The notes beneath the pieces were generated by a model, which had not been told where the DNA came from, made no database searches, and was given only the letters and a program-made list of their open reading frames with translations. Shown in pieces: positions 30,634 to 41,037 of a DNA stretch of 64,000 nt (position 1 is the stretch's first letter; the number at the start of each line of letters is the position of its first letter). This DNA is from Pyropia yezoensis (lineage: Eukaryota; Rhodophyta; Bangiophyceae; Bangiales; Bangiaceae). Where the stretch lies: assembly GCA_009829735.1 (NCBI GenBank), contig CM020618.1:21933346-21997345 (forward strand), in the 5' to 3' direction. Made by a program: the position numbers and the translations under genes.

Positions 30634-33112
30634 AGCGACGCAGTCAGTGGCAGCCGCTGGCAGGCCGGGGTCGCCAGCATGAAAAATAGACAGGGCGCGC
30701 AGGAGGGGGGTGGGGGGGGAGGGGCGGAGGGGGCGGGACGCCAGCCACGCCAGCGACGCCAGCGACGCCAGGCAGGCAGGCAGGCAGGCAGCCAGCCAGC
30801 GGGAGGGCCAACGGCGCGGCGGGATGTGGCACGGCGGCGGCGGGGCGTCGCGGCGCACCTGTCACGGCGGCGCCAGAGGGTGGGCGGGGGACGAGCACCG
30901 CGCCGCGCCGCGCCCCCCCCCCCGCCACCAGTCATCCATCCGCGGCGCGGCCGCCAAGCGGGGGAGGGGGGCGGCGGCCAGCCGTCCCTGTATCTACTTG
31001 TCTCTCGTCCCCCCCCCCCCCCCCCCCCTCCCCCCCCTAACCGCAAGGCAGCCAGCTGCGGATGCCGTCCGCTGCAAAAGGAGGCACCCGTGATGGATTT
31101 TTTGAAGACCAGCACCGTCGCTGTCGTCTGACCATGGACGGCATGCGGAAGGGGGCTGTGGGAGAGGGAGAGGGGGTGTGGCAACACGGAGGGGAAGGGA
31201 AGGGAAGGGGAAGGGGGAGGCGCAAAGCGGAAGCTGGGCGGGACGGCGGAGGAGGGAGGGCATGAGCCGCCCCGCTCCGCCGGCTTGCACGTCTTCACCC
31301 CCCCCCTCCCGCCCAAGCGCTGTTGAGCGGGGGCGGAGTGTCCACCCCCCTCTCTCGCACAAACGTGCCGGGAGGAGCGCACGCGACGCGCGGGGACACG
31401 CCGCGACGGGGCGCCGCGTCGACAAATGGCCTTGCGTGGGGAAGAGCGCCCGCCAGCCGCGCGCGGCAGGAGCGGACACTCTGTCGAGTGTGGGAGCTCT
31501 TTTTTTGTGTCTGGCCCGAGAGCCGGCGCTTCCCCGGCTTGGACCGCACACGCCGTGGTGGGGAGTTTTCGACGCCTCGTGCTTTTTCGCTGATCAGTGG
31601 ACTGCCGCATCGTGGCAGTCCCGCCGCAACAGATTTTTGGCAGGCAAAGTGGTGTGCATTGCACAAAGAGCCTGTTGGACGGCGCAAAAATGGCCGAAAT
31701 ACCGGATGCAGCTGCAACTCACGCCTCGCTGAACGGCTGTCTGTGTCCCCCCCTCGGGGCAGAGATAGTAATGGCATTGACATCACCGATAGTTGTTATT
31801 CATTTCATCCCTTGCTTTGCCCCTGTTCTCCAGGCGACACCGATGTGATCTGGCTCCCGTAGAATCAAGATCGAAGGAGGAGATGCTCTTCTGGATTGAT
31901 TGCAGTGCAAACGTGCGTGAGTCGTGACCCACACCGCCGAGTCCCGAGAGGGAAGCGCGGCCGGAGAGAGGCTTGCCAGGCCAGATTGCAGGCTCTCTTC
32001 GGATGCATGGGCCCTCCCCCTCTTCCCGTGGCATCTGCCAGACGCTCGGAAACGTGGCGCCTCATCTCGGCGCCCCGCTCCCCCGTCACACCGCCGTCGC
32101 TTGCCCCTTCCGCCACTCTGCTGTGCCGTCCGCGTGGGCGCCCCCCCCCCCCTCTGCTCTCCCCCCCCCCACCCCCATCCCCCCGCCCCATCATGATATC
32201 AACGCGAGGAGAGACGGGGAGACGGGAGCGGGAAGAGGGGGGTGGCTGGGCCTGACGTGCCCGAGGGAGGGGGGGCTCGCCGCGTGCCCGCCGCCGCGTG
32301 CCCGCCGCGCGCCCGCCGCGGCGGGCGCCACATCCTCGGCGGCGGCGGGGGCGCCCCATGGCCGTTGCCCAAAACGTGCACGCGCGCCGCCGCCCGGCCA
32401 GACGGCCGGCCGGCTGGCCGGCTGGCCGGCTGGCCGCCCGCCCCCCCCCCCCCCCGCGGCGACAACGGCAGCGACCGTGACGCTGCGGCAGCGACGGCGC
32501 GACGCCGCACACACCGTGGGCCCCGTCGGGCGTTGCCACGGGGGGCGGGTGGGGGGGGGTGTCTGCCCCCCCCGCGACCGGCGGTCGCTGCGGGCTCGTT
32601 GCCGCGGCTCTCGCTCCCGCCCCCCCCCCCCCCCCCTCTCTGCAACCCCCCCCCCTCCCTGGGCCCCCCCCCCCGCCCCTGTCACCGCCGCCGGTGCCGG
32701 CGGGCCGCTTCCGCCGCCACTGCCACCGGCCGCTTCCGCCGCCCCCTCCCCCCCCCCCCCCCCCGCGGCCGCCACCACCACGGGACGGCGTCTGGGCGCG
32801 GCCCTGCCGGGGGGTGGGGGGGCGCGTGTGCGCCACCCTGGGAGCGGCGGTGGCGGCCGGTGGCGGGGCCGCGCGCGGCGGCAGCGGCAGCAGCGGCAGC
32901 AGCGGCGGCGGCGGCGGCGGCGGTGGCGGCGACGGCGGCGGTGGCGGCGGTGGCGGCGGCGGGCCAGCACGCCCCACGACCCTGCCGCCGGTGGGCCCGC
33001 CCCCCCCGCCCTCCTCTGCCTCTGCCCGCGTCTCACCCCCACTGGCTGCCGCCCGCGGGCGGCACGTAGATAGGGGAGGGGGGCGGGATGGCGTGCTGTT
33101 GGTTAGGGGGAA

Positions 33113-33151
<39 letters not shown>

Positions 33152-33178
33152 GAGGGGGCGCCGGGGTGGGTGGCGCGC

Positions 33179-33215
<37 letters not shown>

Positions 33216-34355
33216 GGCGGAGGGTGTGCCCCCCCACCCCGTCCCGCTGTTACCCACGCTCGATGCTGTTGCCAACGCGGAGGCCCTTCCTCTCTGCGGC
33301 TCGTGGGGTGGGTGGGTGGCTGGTGCGGCCACCAGGGGGAGGGGTTTGGCGGGAAGCGGGGTCATCGCGCCGGGAGGGTTGGGACGGCCGGGACGGCCGG
33401 GGGCCCGGCGGGGCTGGCGGGCACGGCGGCGGCGGCGGCGGTCGGCGGTCGGCGGTCGGCGGGTTCCGCGGCAGTGGCAGCAGCCGCGGTTTTTGGGGGT
33501 GCTGGTAGCCGTGGCAACGGGAAGGGGGAGGGGCTTTTGCAGAGCGCAAGGGGGGGGGGGGGGGGAGACGGCGGATGCAAGCCGCCACCGCCACCGCTGC
33601 CGTCAGGAGGGGGGGGGGGCGGGGAGGGGAGCGCCTCCCGGCCGCTTTGGCCTCCTTCGTGCGCCGCTGCCGCCGTGGCGGGGCGGCGCGGGGAGGCTGT
33701 TTGGGGGGGTGGGGGGGGCGCCCACCCCCTGTCCCCCCCCCCCCCCCCCCCCTTTCCCCACCTCATGCCGACTGGTGAGGGGGGGGGGGGGGCTGGGGCG
33801 GCCGGCGGCGGAAGACATGCGCGGGCAACCCCCCCCCCCCCCCCCCTTGCACAGGGCACGTGAGCGGGGGTGAGTGGGGGAGAGGGGGGGGAGGGGAGGG
33901 GGGCGAGGAGAGTTGCTACCCGTGCTGCAGGGGTGCGGAGGGAGGGGGCGCGCCCTGCCGGCAGTGGCAGTGGCGGTGACGGCGACCGCCGGGTGGGTAC
34001 TTGATCCCCGGCCGCCGAGGGCGGTGGTGCGGCAGAGGAGGGGATGCCGGACGCGCCACGCCGCCGCGACCGCTACGCCGGTAGGGGCGGGGCGGGTGCA
34101 TGCCCGCGGACGCGGGTCCCCCCTGCCGAGACTGCCTCCCCGCCCGGCCGCGGCCGCCGCCACCGCTGCCAGCCGCCAGCGGAGGCGTTGCCGTCGACCA
34201 TCCTCACCACCACTAGCTCATCCGTCTTTCCCAATCCTCTCTTCTTGTCCGTCCTGCCTCTGTCTGTCACCCCTGGGGGACGCGCTTTGGCGACAAGGAC
34301 GACGCGGGGGGCGGCGGCGTCCCCGATGCGGCCGGCCTGGTCGCGTGCCGGCGCC
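28083..34355. other. 6.3-kb low-complexity spacer with extreme G/C homopolymers
   Basis: No gene is supported. Many long ORFs on both strands are artefacts of GC content (Pro/Gly/Arg/Ala runs only). Notable tracts are G29 at 29335-29363, C29 at 29389-29417, G28 at 30604-30631, C20 at 31009-31028, G36 at 33115-33150 and G34 at 33181-33214. Simple repeats include ACC/CAC at about 28970-29025, GGCA at 30771-30795, GGAAG at 31193-31210 and GGCCGGCT at 32400-32430. The segment 31480-32060 has ordinary composition but no recognisable gene. Confidence 0.75.
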
Positions 34356-37300
34356 ATGGCGGACCCGTTTGTGACCCCGCCCCGCGGTGGCGGCGGTGGC
34401 GGGCCGGGGGGGTTGGGCGGGCGGGCCGTCGGGGGCGACGCAGCTTTGGCGGTGGCAGCATCTATCAGTCGGAGCTGCGGCGGTGGCGTTGGCCGCGGCG
34501 GTGGCGGCGGCGGCACCGTTGACGACGCCATCCCGGGCACACCGACGGCCGCGCCGTCGTTTGGCATGTCCCCCATGAGTGGCGTGACGCGCGCGTCGGC
34601 GGCGGCGCGCCCGCCGCCGCTGATGCTGGACCTGGACGATGGGATTGCCCACTTCCTCGCGGACGTTGACCAAGTTGCCGCCTCCCCGCGGATGCCTCTG
34701 GTACACGACCCGCTCCTGGCCGGTGGCGGAGTGGCCAAGCGTCCCCTGGACCCCGCGGCCTTGTCCTACCTGAACGATGGGTCGGGGGTGTTTGAGGTTG
34801 AGCCGGGCAGCGCCGTCTCCGAGTCGTCCTTTTCCTACCCCTCCCCGTCGTCTGCGCTGCCGTCCCCGCTGCATGGGCAGCGGGGGGATGGTGGTGACAG
34901 CACGGCGGGCCCTCAAGGCTCCCTGCTGGGCACGCCCATAGCGTCGACCGCGGAGCTGGGCGTGGACCACCTCTTCCTCGCCGCCACCTCCCCGTTCGAC
35001 CCTGTCAATGCCTATCCGGGCGTGGGCGGTGGGCCCCCCCACGGCGGCGGTAGCGGTAGCCTCGTTGACGGGGTGCCGCGCGCGGGCGCTGTCCCCGACG
35101 CGGCCGTCCGGGACCTGGAGGAGGTGCTCGCGACCGACGGCGGCGGCGCTGACGCGCGCGCCATGGTCATGGACGATGGATGGGCGTACGGGGCGTCGCC
35201 TCCGCGCACGGACGGCCCGCTGCGGTCGACCCGTGGGGCGGGGGCACGGAACGGCGGGGTGGTGGGGGCTGCTGGGTGCGCGGGGCGCACGTTGCTGGAC
35301 GAGCTCTCCCCCGTCCTCGTCCCTGCCTTTCGTGGGGGCCTGGGCGGTGCCGTATTGCCGCCGCTGGGGGCCCCCCTCCTCTCGGGCGGTGGCGGTGGTG
35401 GGAGCGCGCAGGCCATGGAGGCGGTGGCTGTTGCTGAGGCGGTGTCTGCCACCCCCACGGCCATCACGCCGCGCCCCGCCGCGGGGTCTCCGGCAGGCGA
35501 CGCGGCAGCCGCCGCGGCTGCCGCCGCGTTTGAGGTGAGCCCCCACTTTGAGCGCTTCCTCGACGCCGCCACCTCCACCGAGCCGACCTTCTTTAACGTC
35601 CTCACCATGGCAGACCTCCCCACTGGCGGCGGCAGCGCTGGCGGTGGTGGAGGGGGCGGTGGTGGCGTCCCTATTCCTGCCGCTGCTGCCGGTGGTGGTC
35701 CCCCTTCCGCTGCCTCCTCCTTGTGCGAGCAGCTGCAGCGGGCGTGTGTGCTGCCGGGGATGGACAGCATCCAGCTGCCGCCGTCCATGGCGGCGCAGAG
35801 CTCCTCTCCGTCGGGGGGGGCAAGTCCGTGTTTGGCGCCGCCGCCAGCCACGCCGTGCGGCAGTACTGGCGGCGACGGCTGCGATGACGGCCGCGGTGGC
35901 GGCGGTCGCCACGATGGAGAGGCGGATGGGCATATGGACGGGGCACTCGCGACGCTCCCGCCGCCACTGTCTTCGCTGGCGGGCACCCCCAAGCGCGAGG
36001 GGGGAGTGCCGGCCTCCGTTTCGCGTAGGAGGGCCCCCCCGCCGCGGGCGGCCGCGGCGGTGGTGGGTGACGACCCGCCGTTCTTGCCTTGCAGCTTGTG
36101 CACGTCGGTCTTTCGCAAGCAACACAACCTCAGTGTACGTTTGAATGACTGGAAGGGAAGATGGGGTGTGGCAGGAGAGTTGAGGGGAGGGGGGGGCTGT
36201 GCGGCATCTGTACCAGATGTCTGGGGCGGGTGTCGCTAGCGAGTACCCCGCGACCCTGTTCCCAAGCCCGTCTCTAACTTCACATCCCCTTTCTCATATT
36301 GTGCATTTTCTCATTTTTTTCTTGGGGCCCTGTTCTCATCTCTGGTTGTCCCCTTCTTGAACTATTTGTTTGCCTTGTGCAGAAGCATATTCGGTCGGTG
36401 CATCTGCGCAAGCGGCCACACGTGTGCGATATGTGCGATGCGGCGTTTGGGGAGAGGAACAAGCTTGTGAAGGTACGTTTCGAATGGTCCCGTGTCTACC
36501 TGTATGCTTTTGGCCTGGTCCGTGGAGGCTGCGTGACACACGGCACGTTGCTCTTGCTTTGCATCCGTCGGTCTCTAACATGTTTTCCCCCTTTTGCTTA
36601 GTTTTCCTTCATCGTTGGTGTCTACCCCTGTCATTACCTCGACATTTTCTCTCCCGCTATATCCCTTTCTCTCTTTGACACTCGCAGCACCAGTTGACGG
36701 TGCACGAGAAGCAGCGCAACTACTTCTGCGAGATGTGCACGCTCAAGTTTGGTCAGGCGTCGGACCTCAAGCGGCACGTCAACATTGTGCACAAGGGCCA
36801 CCGCCCCTTCTCGTGCACTGACTGCATTGGCCGCGCGTTTGGTCGCAAGGCGTCGCTCAAGCAGCACTTCATCTCGATGCACCGCCACAAGGCAGGGTCC
36901 CCAGAGCTCAAAGCGGCGCTGGACCGCGCGTCGCAGATGGCTGTTGCGGCCATGGCCGCGTCGGCGGCGGCGGAGAAGGCGCGCGCCCAGTCGAACGAGG
37001 AGATAGACGATGATGGCGATGAGGGCGGCAGCGGCGTCACTGGAAGCGTGGGCGGCTTGGCAGTCGGCGCCGGCGGCATTGGTGGCGGCGGTGGCGCGTC
37101 GGCGTCGCCCACCCGGTGGACGCCACTCCACTCCCGCGACGGGCGGCTTCTTGGCATGTCCCTTGGTAGCGGCGGCGGCGTCGGCGGTGTCGCTGGGCCG
37201 ATCATCCCGCCCGGGGTAGGGGCGGTTAACGTGAGCCCCGCGGCGGCGGCGGCGGCCGCCGCCTCGGCCGCTGCCGCCTCCTCTTCCTTCCCCGCCGACC

Positions 37301-37407
37301 CGTATGGCGGCGTCGACACCCTGGCGGTGCCCGACGACCACGCGCGGCGGCTTCGGTCGGCGGCGGCTGCCGCGGCGGCGGCGGCGGTTCGCCTGCCGCG
37401 TCGCTGA
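34356..37407 (+). CDS. C2H2 zinc-finger protein, three exons, four fingers
   Basis: Exons 34356-36134, 36383-36472 and 36688-37407 give 862 aa. Both introns (36135-36382, 36473-36687) start GTACGTTT, end CAG and are phase 0. ATG 34356 is in a good context (GCGCCATGG). The frame is open further upstream to 34044. Residues 1-575 are Ala/Gly/Ser/Pro-rich with acidic patches (LDLDDGIAHFLADVD), compatible with an activation region. Four fingers span residues about 579-688: three with spacing C-2-C-12-H-4-H, the fourth C-2-C-13-H-4-H. Each of the first two is cut by an intron just before its first His. The linkers are not the classic TGEKP. The C-terminal 170 residues are Gly/Ala-rich. It is probably a nuclear DNA-binding regulator. 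Target unknown. Confidence 0.85.
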
Positions 37408-38838
37408 GGCGACGCGCGGGGCGGGAGCGCTCCCCCACCCCCCCCCTTCAAACTCTTTCTCGTTTCTTTTTCGTTTTTTGGTTGCTGGGGTCAGAGACGG
37501 TGCTGCCGGCGGATGGCGCGGTGGCTACGGGGGGCGTTGCCGCGCCCCCCCTTCTCCCCTTCCTCTCCTCCCTGCCCCCCCCACCCCTCTTATTGTGGGG
37601 AGGATTTTCCCCTCTCCTTTTTCTTTTTTTTGGCAGCTACCTCCCTCCCCTTGCCGCGACACGCCGTGTGTGCGCGCCATCGGGGAGGGAGAGAGGAGAG
37701 GGAGGGGGGGTCGTAGGGGGGGCGGGGAGGGGGGGGCAGGGAGACGGAGGGACGGGCGGGGGGCAGGCGTGTGTCATCCGCCTGCCGTGGCATTTGCGCG
37801 TTGCGATGGTGTGGCTGGCGGTGGCTCCTGCGCTGAGGGCGGGCGACGGCGGCGATGGGGGGGGGGGGTCCGGGCGAGGTGGGTTGCCCCCTCAGCCCGA
37901 GCCGTTTTTTCGACTTCCCGGCCTAGGAGGGACGGCGCTCCGCCCCGCACGCGGCTGGCGCTCCCGTCTTGCCGTCTCGCCGTGGCGGGGTCTGCGCGCT
38001 GGGTCCTTCTCGCCCAGGGACCGTGGTCGCATTGCCGCTCCCCCTTTTTTTATTCTCGTCATGTTGCGTGTGTGTTGGTTTTGTTTGCGTGCGTGTTTGT
38101 TTGTGTCTGTCTCTGTCTGTCTGTCTGTCTGCACGTCATGGGGCGGTGAGGTGTTGGGTGGGGGAGGTGCCTTTTTTGCAATCGTGGAAGACCGGCAAGG
38201 GTGTGGCGCCGTGCGCAGCACGGCGCCTCCTTTATGTGTTGTTGTTCTCTCATTCCTTTTCTGTTGATTTTTTTCCTGTGACGGGGCGGCTGTGGGCGGG
38301 AGGGCAGAGCCCACGGCGGCCGCGGCTTGCCGCCGTGCCGAGGTGTCGTGGAGCCGCCCGCCCCACCAACCCCGCTTGCAGAGGGAGTAGGGAATGAGAA
38401 CGTGTTTGTTTTTTTCGCTTCCGTGCCGCCGCGACCCTCTTTGTGCACGTGGCCCCCTGTCCTCCTCGCGCGTCTGTCCCAACGGACCCGGGGGCCGGTC
38501 GGGGTGGGGAGCGACGCATTCATTCCAGTCCTTTTCGGCACTTGGACTTGGCCGTGGGGGGCCCCTTGGCCGCAGGGCGGGTGTCGGGGCGGAGCATCAG
38601 ACTGGTGCCCAGCCCCTATGGCGGGTACATGATGAATATGCAAACGTACAGTGCAGTACACACATCACGTAAGTGGCCAAGGGGCTGAGTGCCTTGGCGC
38701 ACGCCGGGCCGGCCCCCACAGACGGTCACCATAGTTGTGGTTGGCACGACCACACTGCCGTTCCCTGTAGCTTGCCCATCGCACATCGGGGGGAGGGCGG
38801 GATAGGGGGGCAGGTGCGTGGAGCCAAAGGTGCTTTTC
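37408..38838. other. Convergent intergenic region
   Basis: Lies between the 3' ends of the zinc-finger gene and the TFIIA-like/RS gene. No gene is supported. T-rich stretches just after both stops could hold polyadenylation signals. A TGTC microsatellite lies at about 38100-38135. Confidence 0.6.
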
Positions 38839-39452
38839 TTAGTACCCCCGCCGCCGCTTGGGGTGGTCCATCCCGCGCGCGTCCCCCATCAAGCGCCTGG
38901 GGGGGGCGGACGGCCGCCGCTCCCCGCGCCTGGCGTCGGGGCTCTGCGTGCGCGGCGGCCGCCGGGGGGACGCCCCCCGCTCTCTCGACGACCGCCGTCG
39001 CCGGGGGGACGACTCCCGCTCCCTCGACGACCACCGCCGACGGGGGGACGACCCCCGCTCGCTCGGCCGCTGCCGCCGGGGGGATGACCCCCGCTCCCTC
39101 GACGACCGCCGCCGTCGCGGGGACGACCCCCGCTCCCTCGACGACCACCGCCGCCGCGGGGACAACCCCCGCTCCCTCGACGACCGCCGCCGCCGCGGGG
39201 ACGACGCCCGACCGCGGCGCCCCGCGGCGGGGGTACCATCATCCCTCGACCGGCGGCGGGGGGACGAGTCCCGCTCCCGCCGCCTCGCCCCGGGGCTGCC
39301 ATCCCTCGACCGCCGCCGCCGCCGCTGCGAGGCAGACCCTCGCTCGGGGGTGGCAGAGTCGGTGCTCTCCCCCCTCGACCGCCGCCGCGAGGGGGACCGC
39401 CGGCGGTGGCGCCGTTGCCGCTTGGCATCGGGGCTGTCCTCCCTGGAACTCG

Positions 39453-39488
<36 letters not shown>

Positions 39489-40041
39489 CCGACTCCGTGC
39501 TCCCACTCGGCGACCGCCCACGGGAGGACCCCCGCTGCACCCTCGGCACATCCCTGGGGGACCCCCGCCGCTCCCGTCGTCTCGCGTCCGAGGTCTCTGC
39601 CCTCCGCCTCGGGCGGGGGGAGGAGCCCCGCTGCCCATTCCCCGCCTCTACAGCCGCATCTCCCTCCCGAGAGGCACTCCTTTTGGCAACGTCCAGCGGG
39701 ACGGGCAGCTGCGCCTTCCACAGCCGCCGCACCTCCTCCAGCAGCGCCGTCCGGCGCCCCGCGGCGGATTCAATGCCCGCCGCCGCCGCCGCCGCAGTCG
39801 CCGCCACCACCGCCGCAGAAGCACCAGCAGCACCACCACTCCCGTCGCGGGCCGCCGCCTCTGCCACCGTCGCGTCCACCACAGCGTCAATGACGCGGAG
39901 GTACACGTCGCGCGCGGCGGCGGCGGGCGCGAGCACCACCGGTGCCGCCGGGCGGGAGGCGCCTCGTCCCGCCCGTCGCGTCGCGGCGGCGGCCATGGCC
40001 GCAGCCATCCGCGCGTGGGCGGCGCGGGAAGGGGGCGGCAT
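38839..40041 (-). CDS. TFIIA-alpha-like N-terminus fused to an Arg/Ser-rich tail
   Basis: 400 aa from ATG 40041. Residues about 45-65 (DVYLRVIDAVVDATVAEAAA) and 98-113 (TALLEEVRRLWKAQL) resemble the two helices of the TFIIA large-subunit N-terminus, which form part of its four-helix bundle with the small subunit. An Ala-rich insert separates them. The acidic linker and C-terminal beta-barrel half of TFIIA are absent. From about residue 130 the chain is an RS domain built of SSPRRRRSSRERG-type repeats, typical of splicing factors. An open frame upstream of the ATG lacks conserved features. It may couple transcription and splicing, or may be an RS protein with a chance helical match. The plus strand is also open across this gene, but that is a codon-bias shadow. 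Confidence 0.65.
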
Positions 40042-41037
40042 GGCGTGACAAGCGGGACTAACAGCTGTTTTTTTGCTCCTTCTTGGCAGGAGACACGTAG
40101 AGGGGGGAGGAGGTGGTGTCGGTGGTCCACAAACAGACGGAAGAGGGGGGGGTCTAGGCGCAATGTCGTGTGACGACCAGCCACCGCTTCGGGCCAGACC
40201 GCCCAAAGAGACGAGGTGCAACACCCCGGCCACGCCGTGCCGTGCCCGGCTACGCCGTGCCGTGCCCGGCTACGCCGTGCCGTGCCCGTCAACAAGCCCA
40301 GCCAAGAACGAAGGAGGGCCGACGGCCCGATCAAGACTGCTGAGAGGGCACGAGTGGACGGGTGGCATCCCCCATGGCTTGGTGTGGCCGAGGCGATGGA
40401 TGACAGAGACCCCTCGGCTACGGTGGGAGTGACGGGGAAGGCTCAATGCTTTTCTTGTTAAAATATTTCAAAAACACGGATGAGAGGGGTGAAAGTGATA
40501 CAATGAAAGTCTATTGTCGGCATGTGTTACAGTACTTACATGCAGTTAATGCTGCGAGACCCCTCAGCACTGGGCATGGCAACGGGGCACCCCACTGCCT
40601 TGGCCACTTGGCCACACAGCGAGGAGCGCCGACAGACAGACGCCTGTAGTGCTGCCAGTCGCGCTCCCTTCGCCATCCCCCACAGCCGCGCCGCCGTACG
40701 TCGCCCGCGGGCGCGCTCGCGCCCCGGCGGTGGGCGCACAGCTGACCCGGTCGACGCCATTGTTTCCCCACGAGCAGCCACCTCACCCTTAAGCTACTTT
40801 CTTGTTTCTAGTCGTGCTGCCGGGACTGTCACCGCACACGCTGCGCGGACGGCGCCGTCCGCCGCCTCTGGGAGCCGCCGCCCACGGTGGCCGCGGCATC
40901 CACCCCAACGCTGCACCTGTTGAGCCTCGTCCCCTTGTTGATTCCTTCTTTGTTTTTCCGTCACCCGCTGCCCATCTTGCATTTTTCCCCTGCCCGCCGT
41001 CGATGCGCGTCCCGCACGTGGCGGCGCGCTCCCGACC
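40042..41037. other. Divergent intergenic region (possible two-way promoter)
   Basis: Separates the 5' ends of the minus-strand RS gene and the plus-strand USO1 gene. It contains an AT-rich patch (40450-40515) and a 20-bp triplicate repeat at 40231-40290. No gene is supported. Confidence 0.5.
40231..40290. repeat. 20-bp tandem repeat, three copies
   Basis: TACGCCGTGCCGTGCCCGGC, with one changed base in the first and one in the last unit. Confidence 0.85.

Noticed and set aside
28729-30858. 709-aa minus-strand ORF and overlapping 458-aa plus-strand ORF in the homopolymer spacer
   Set aside because: Made of Pro, Gly, Arg and Ala runs from poly-G/poly-C; no conserved segment and no credible start.
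34218-36125. 635-aa minus-strand ORF opposite the zinc-finger exon
   Set aside because: Shadow of a GC-rich coding exon. The plus strand has the fingers and matching splice sites.
38858-40048. 396-aa plus-strand ORF opposite the RS gene
   Set aside because: Asp/Arg/Ser repeats mirror the RS codons. The minus strand has the structured N-terminus.
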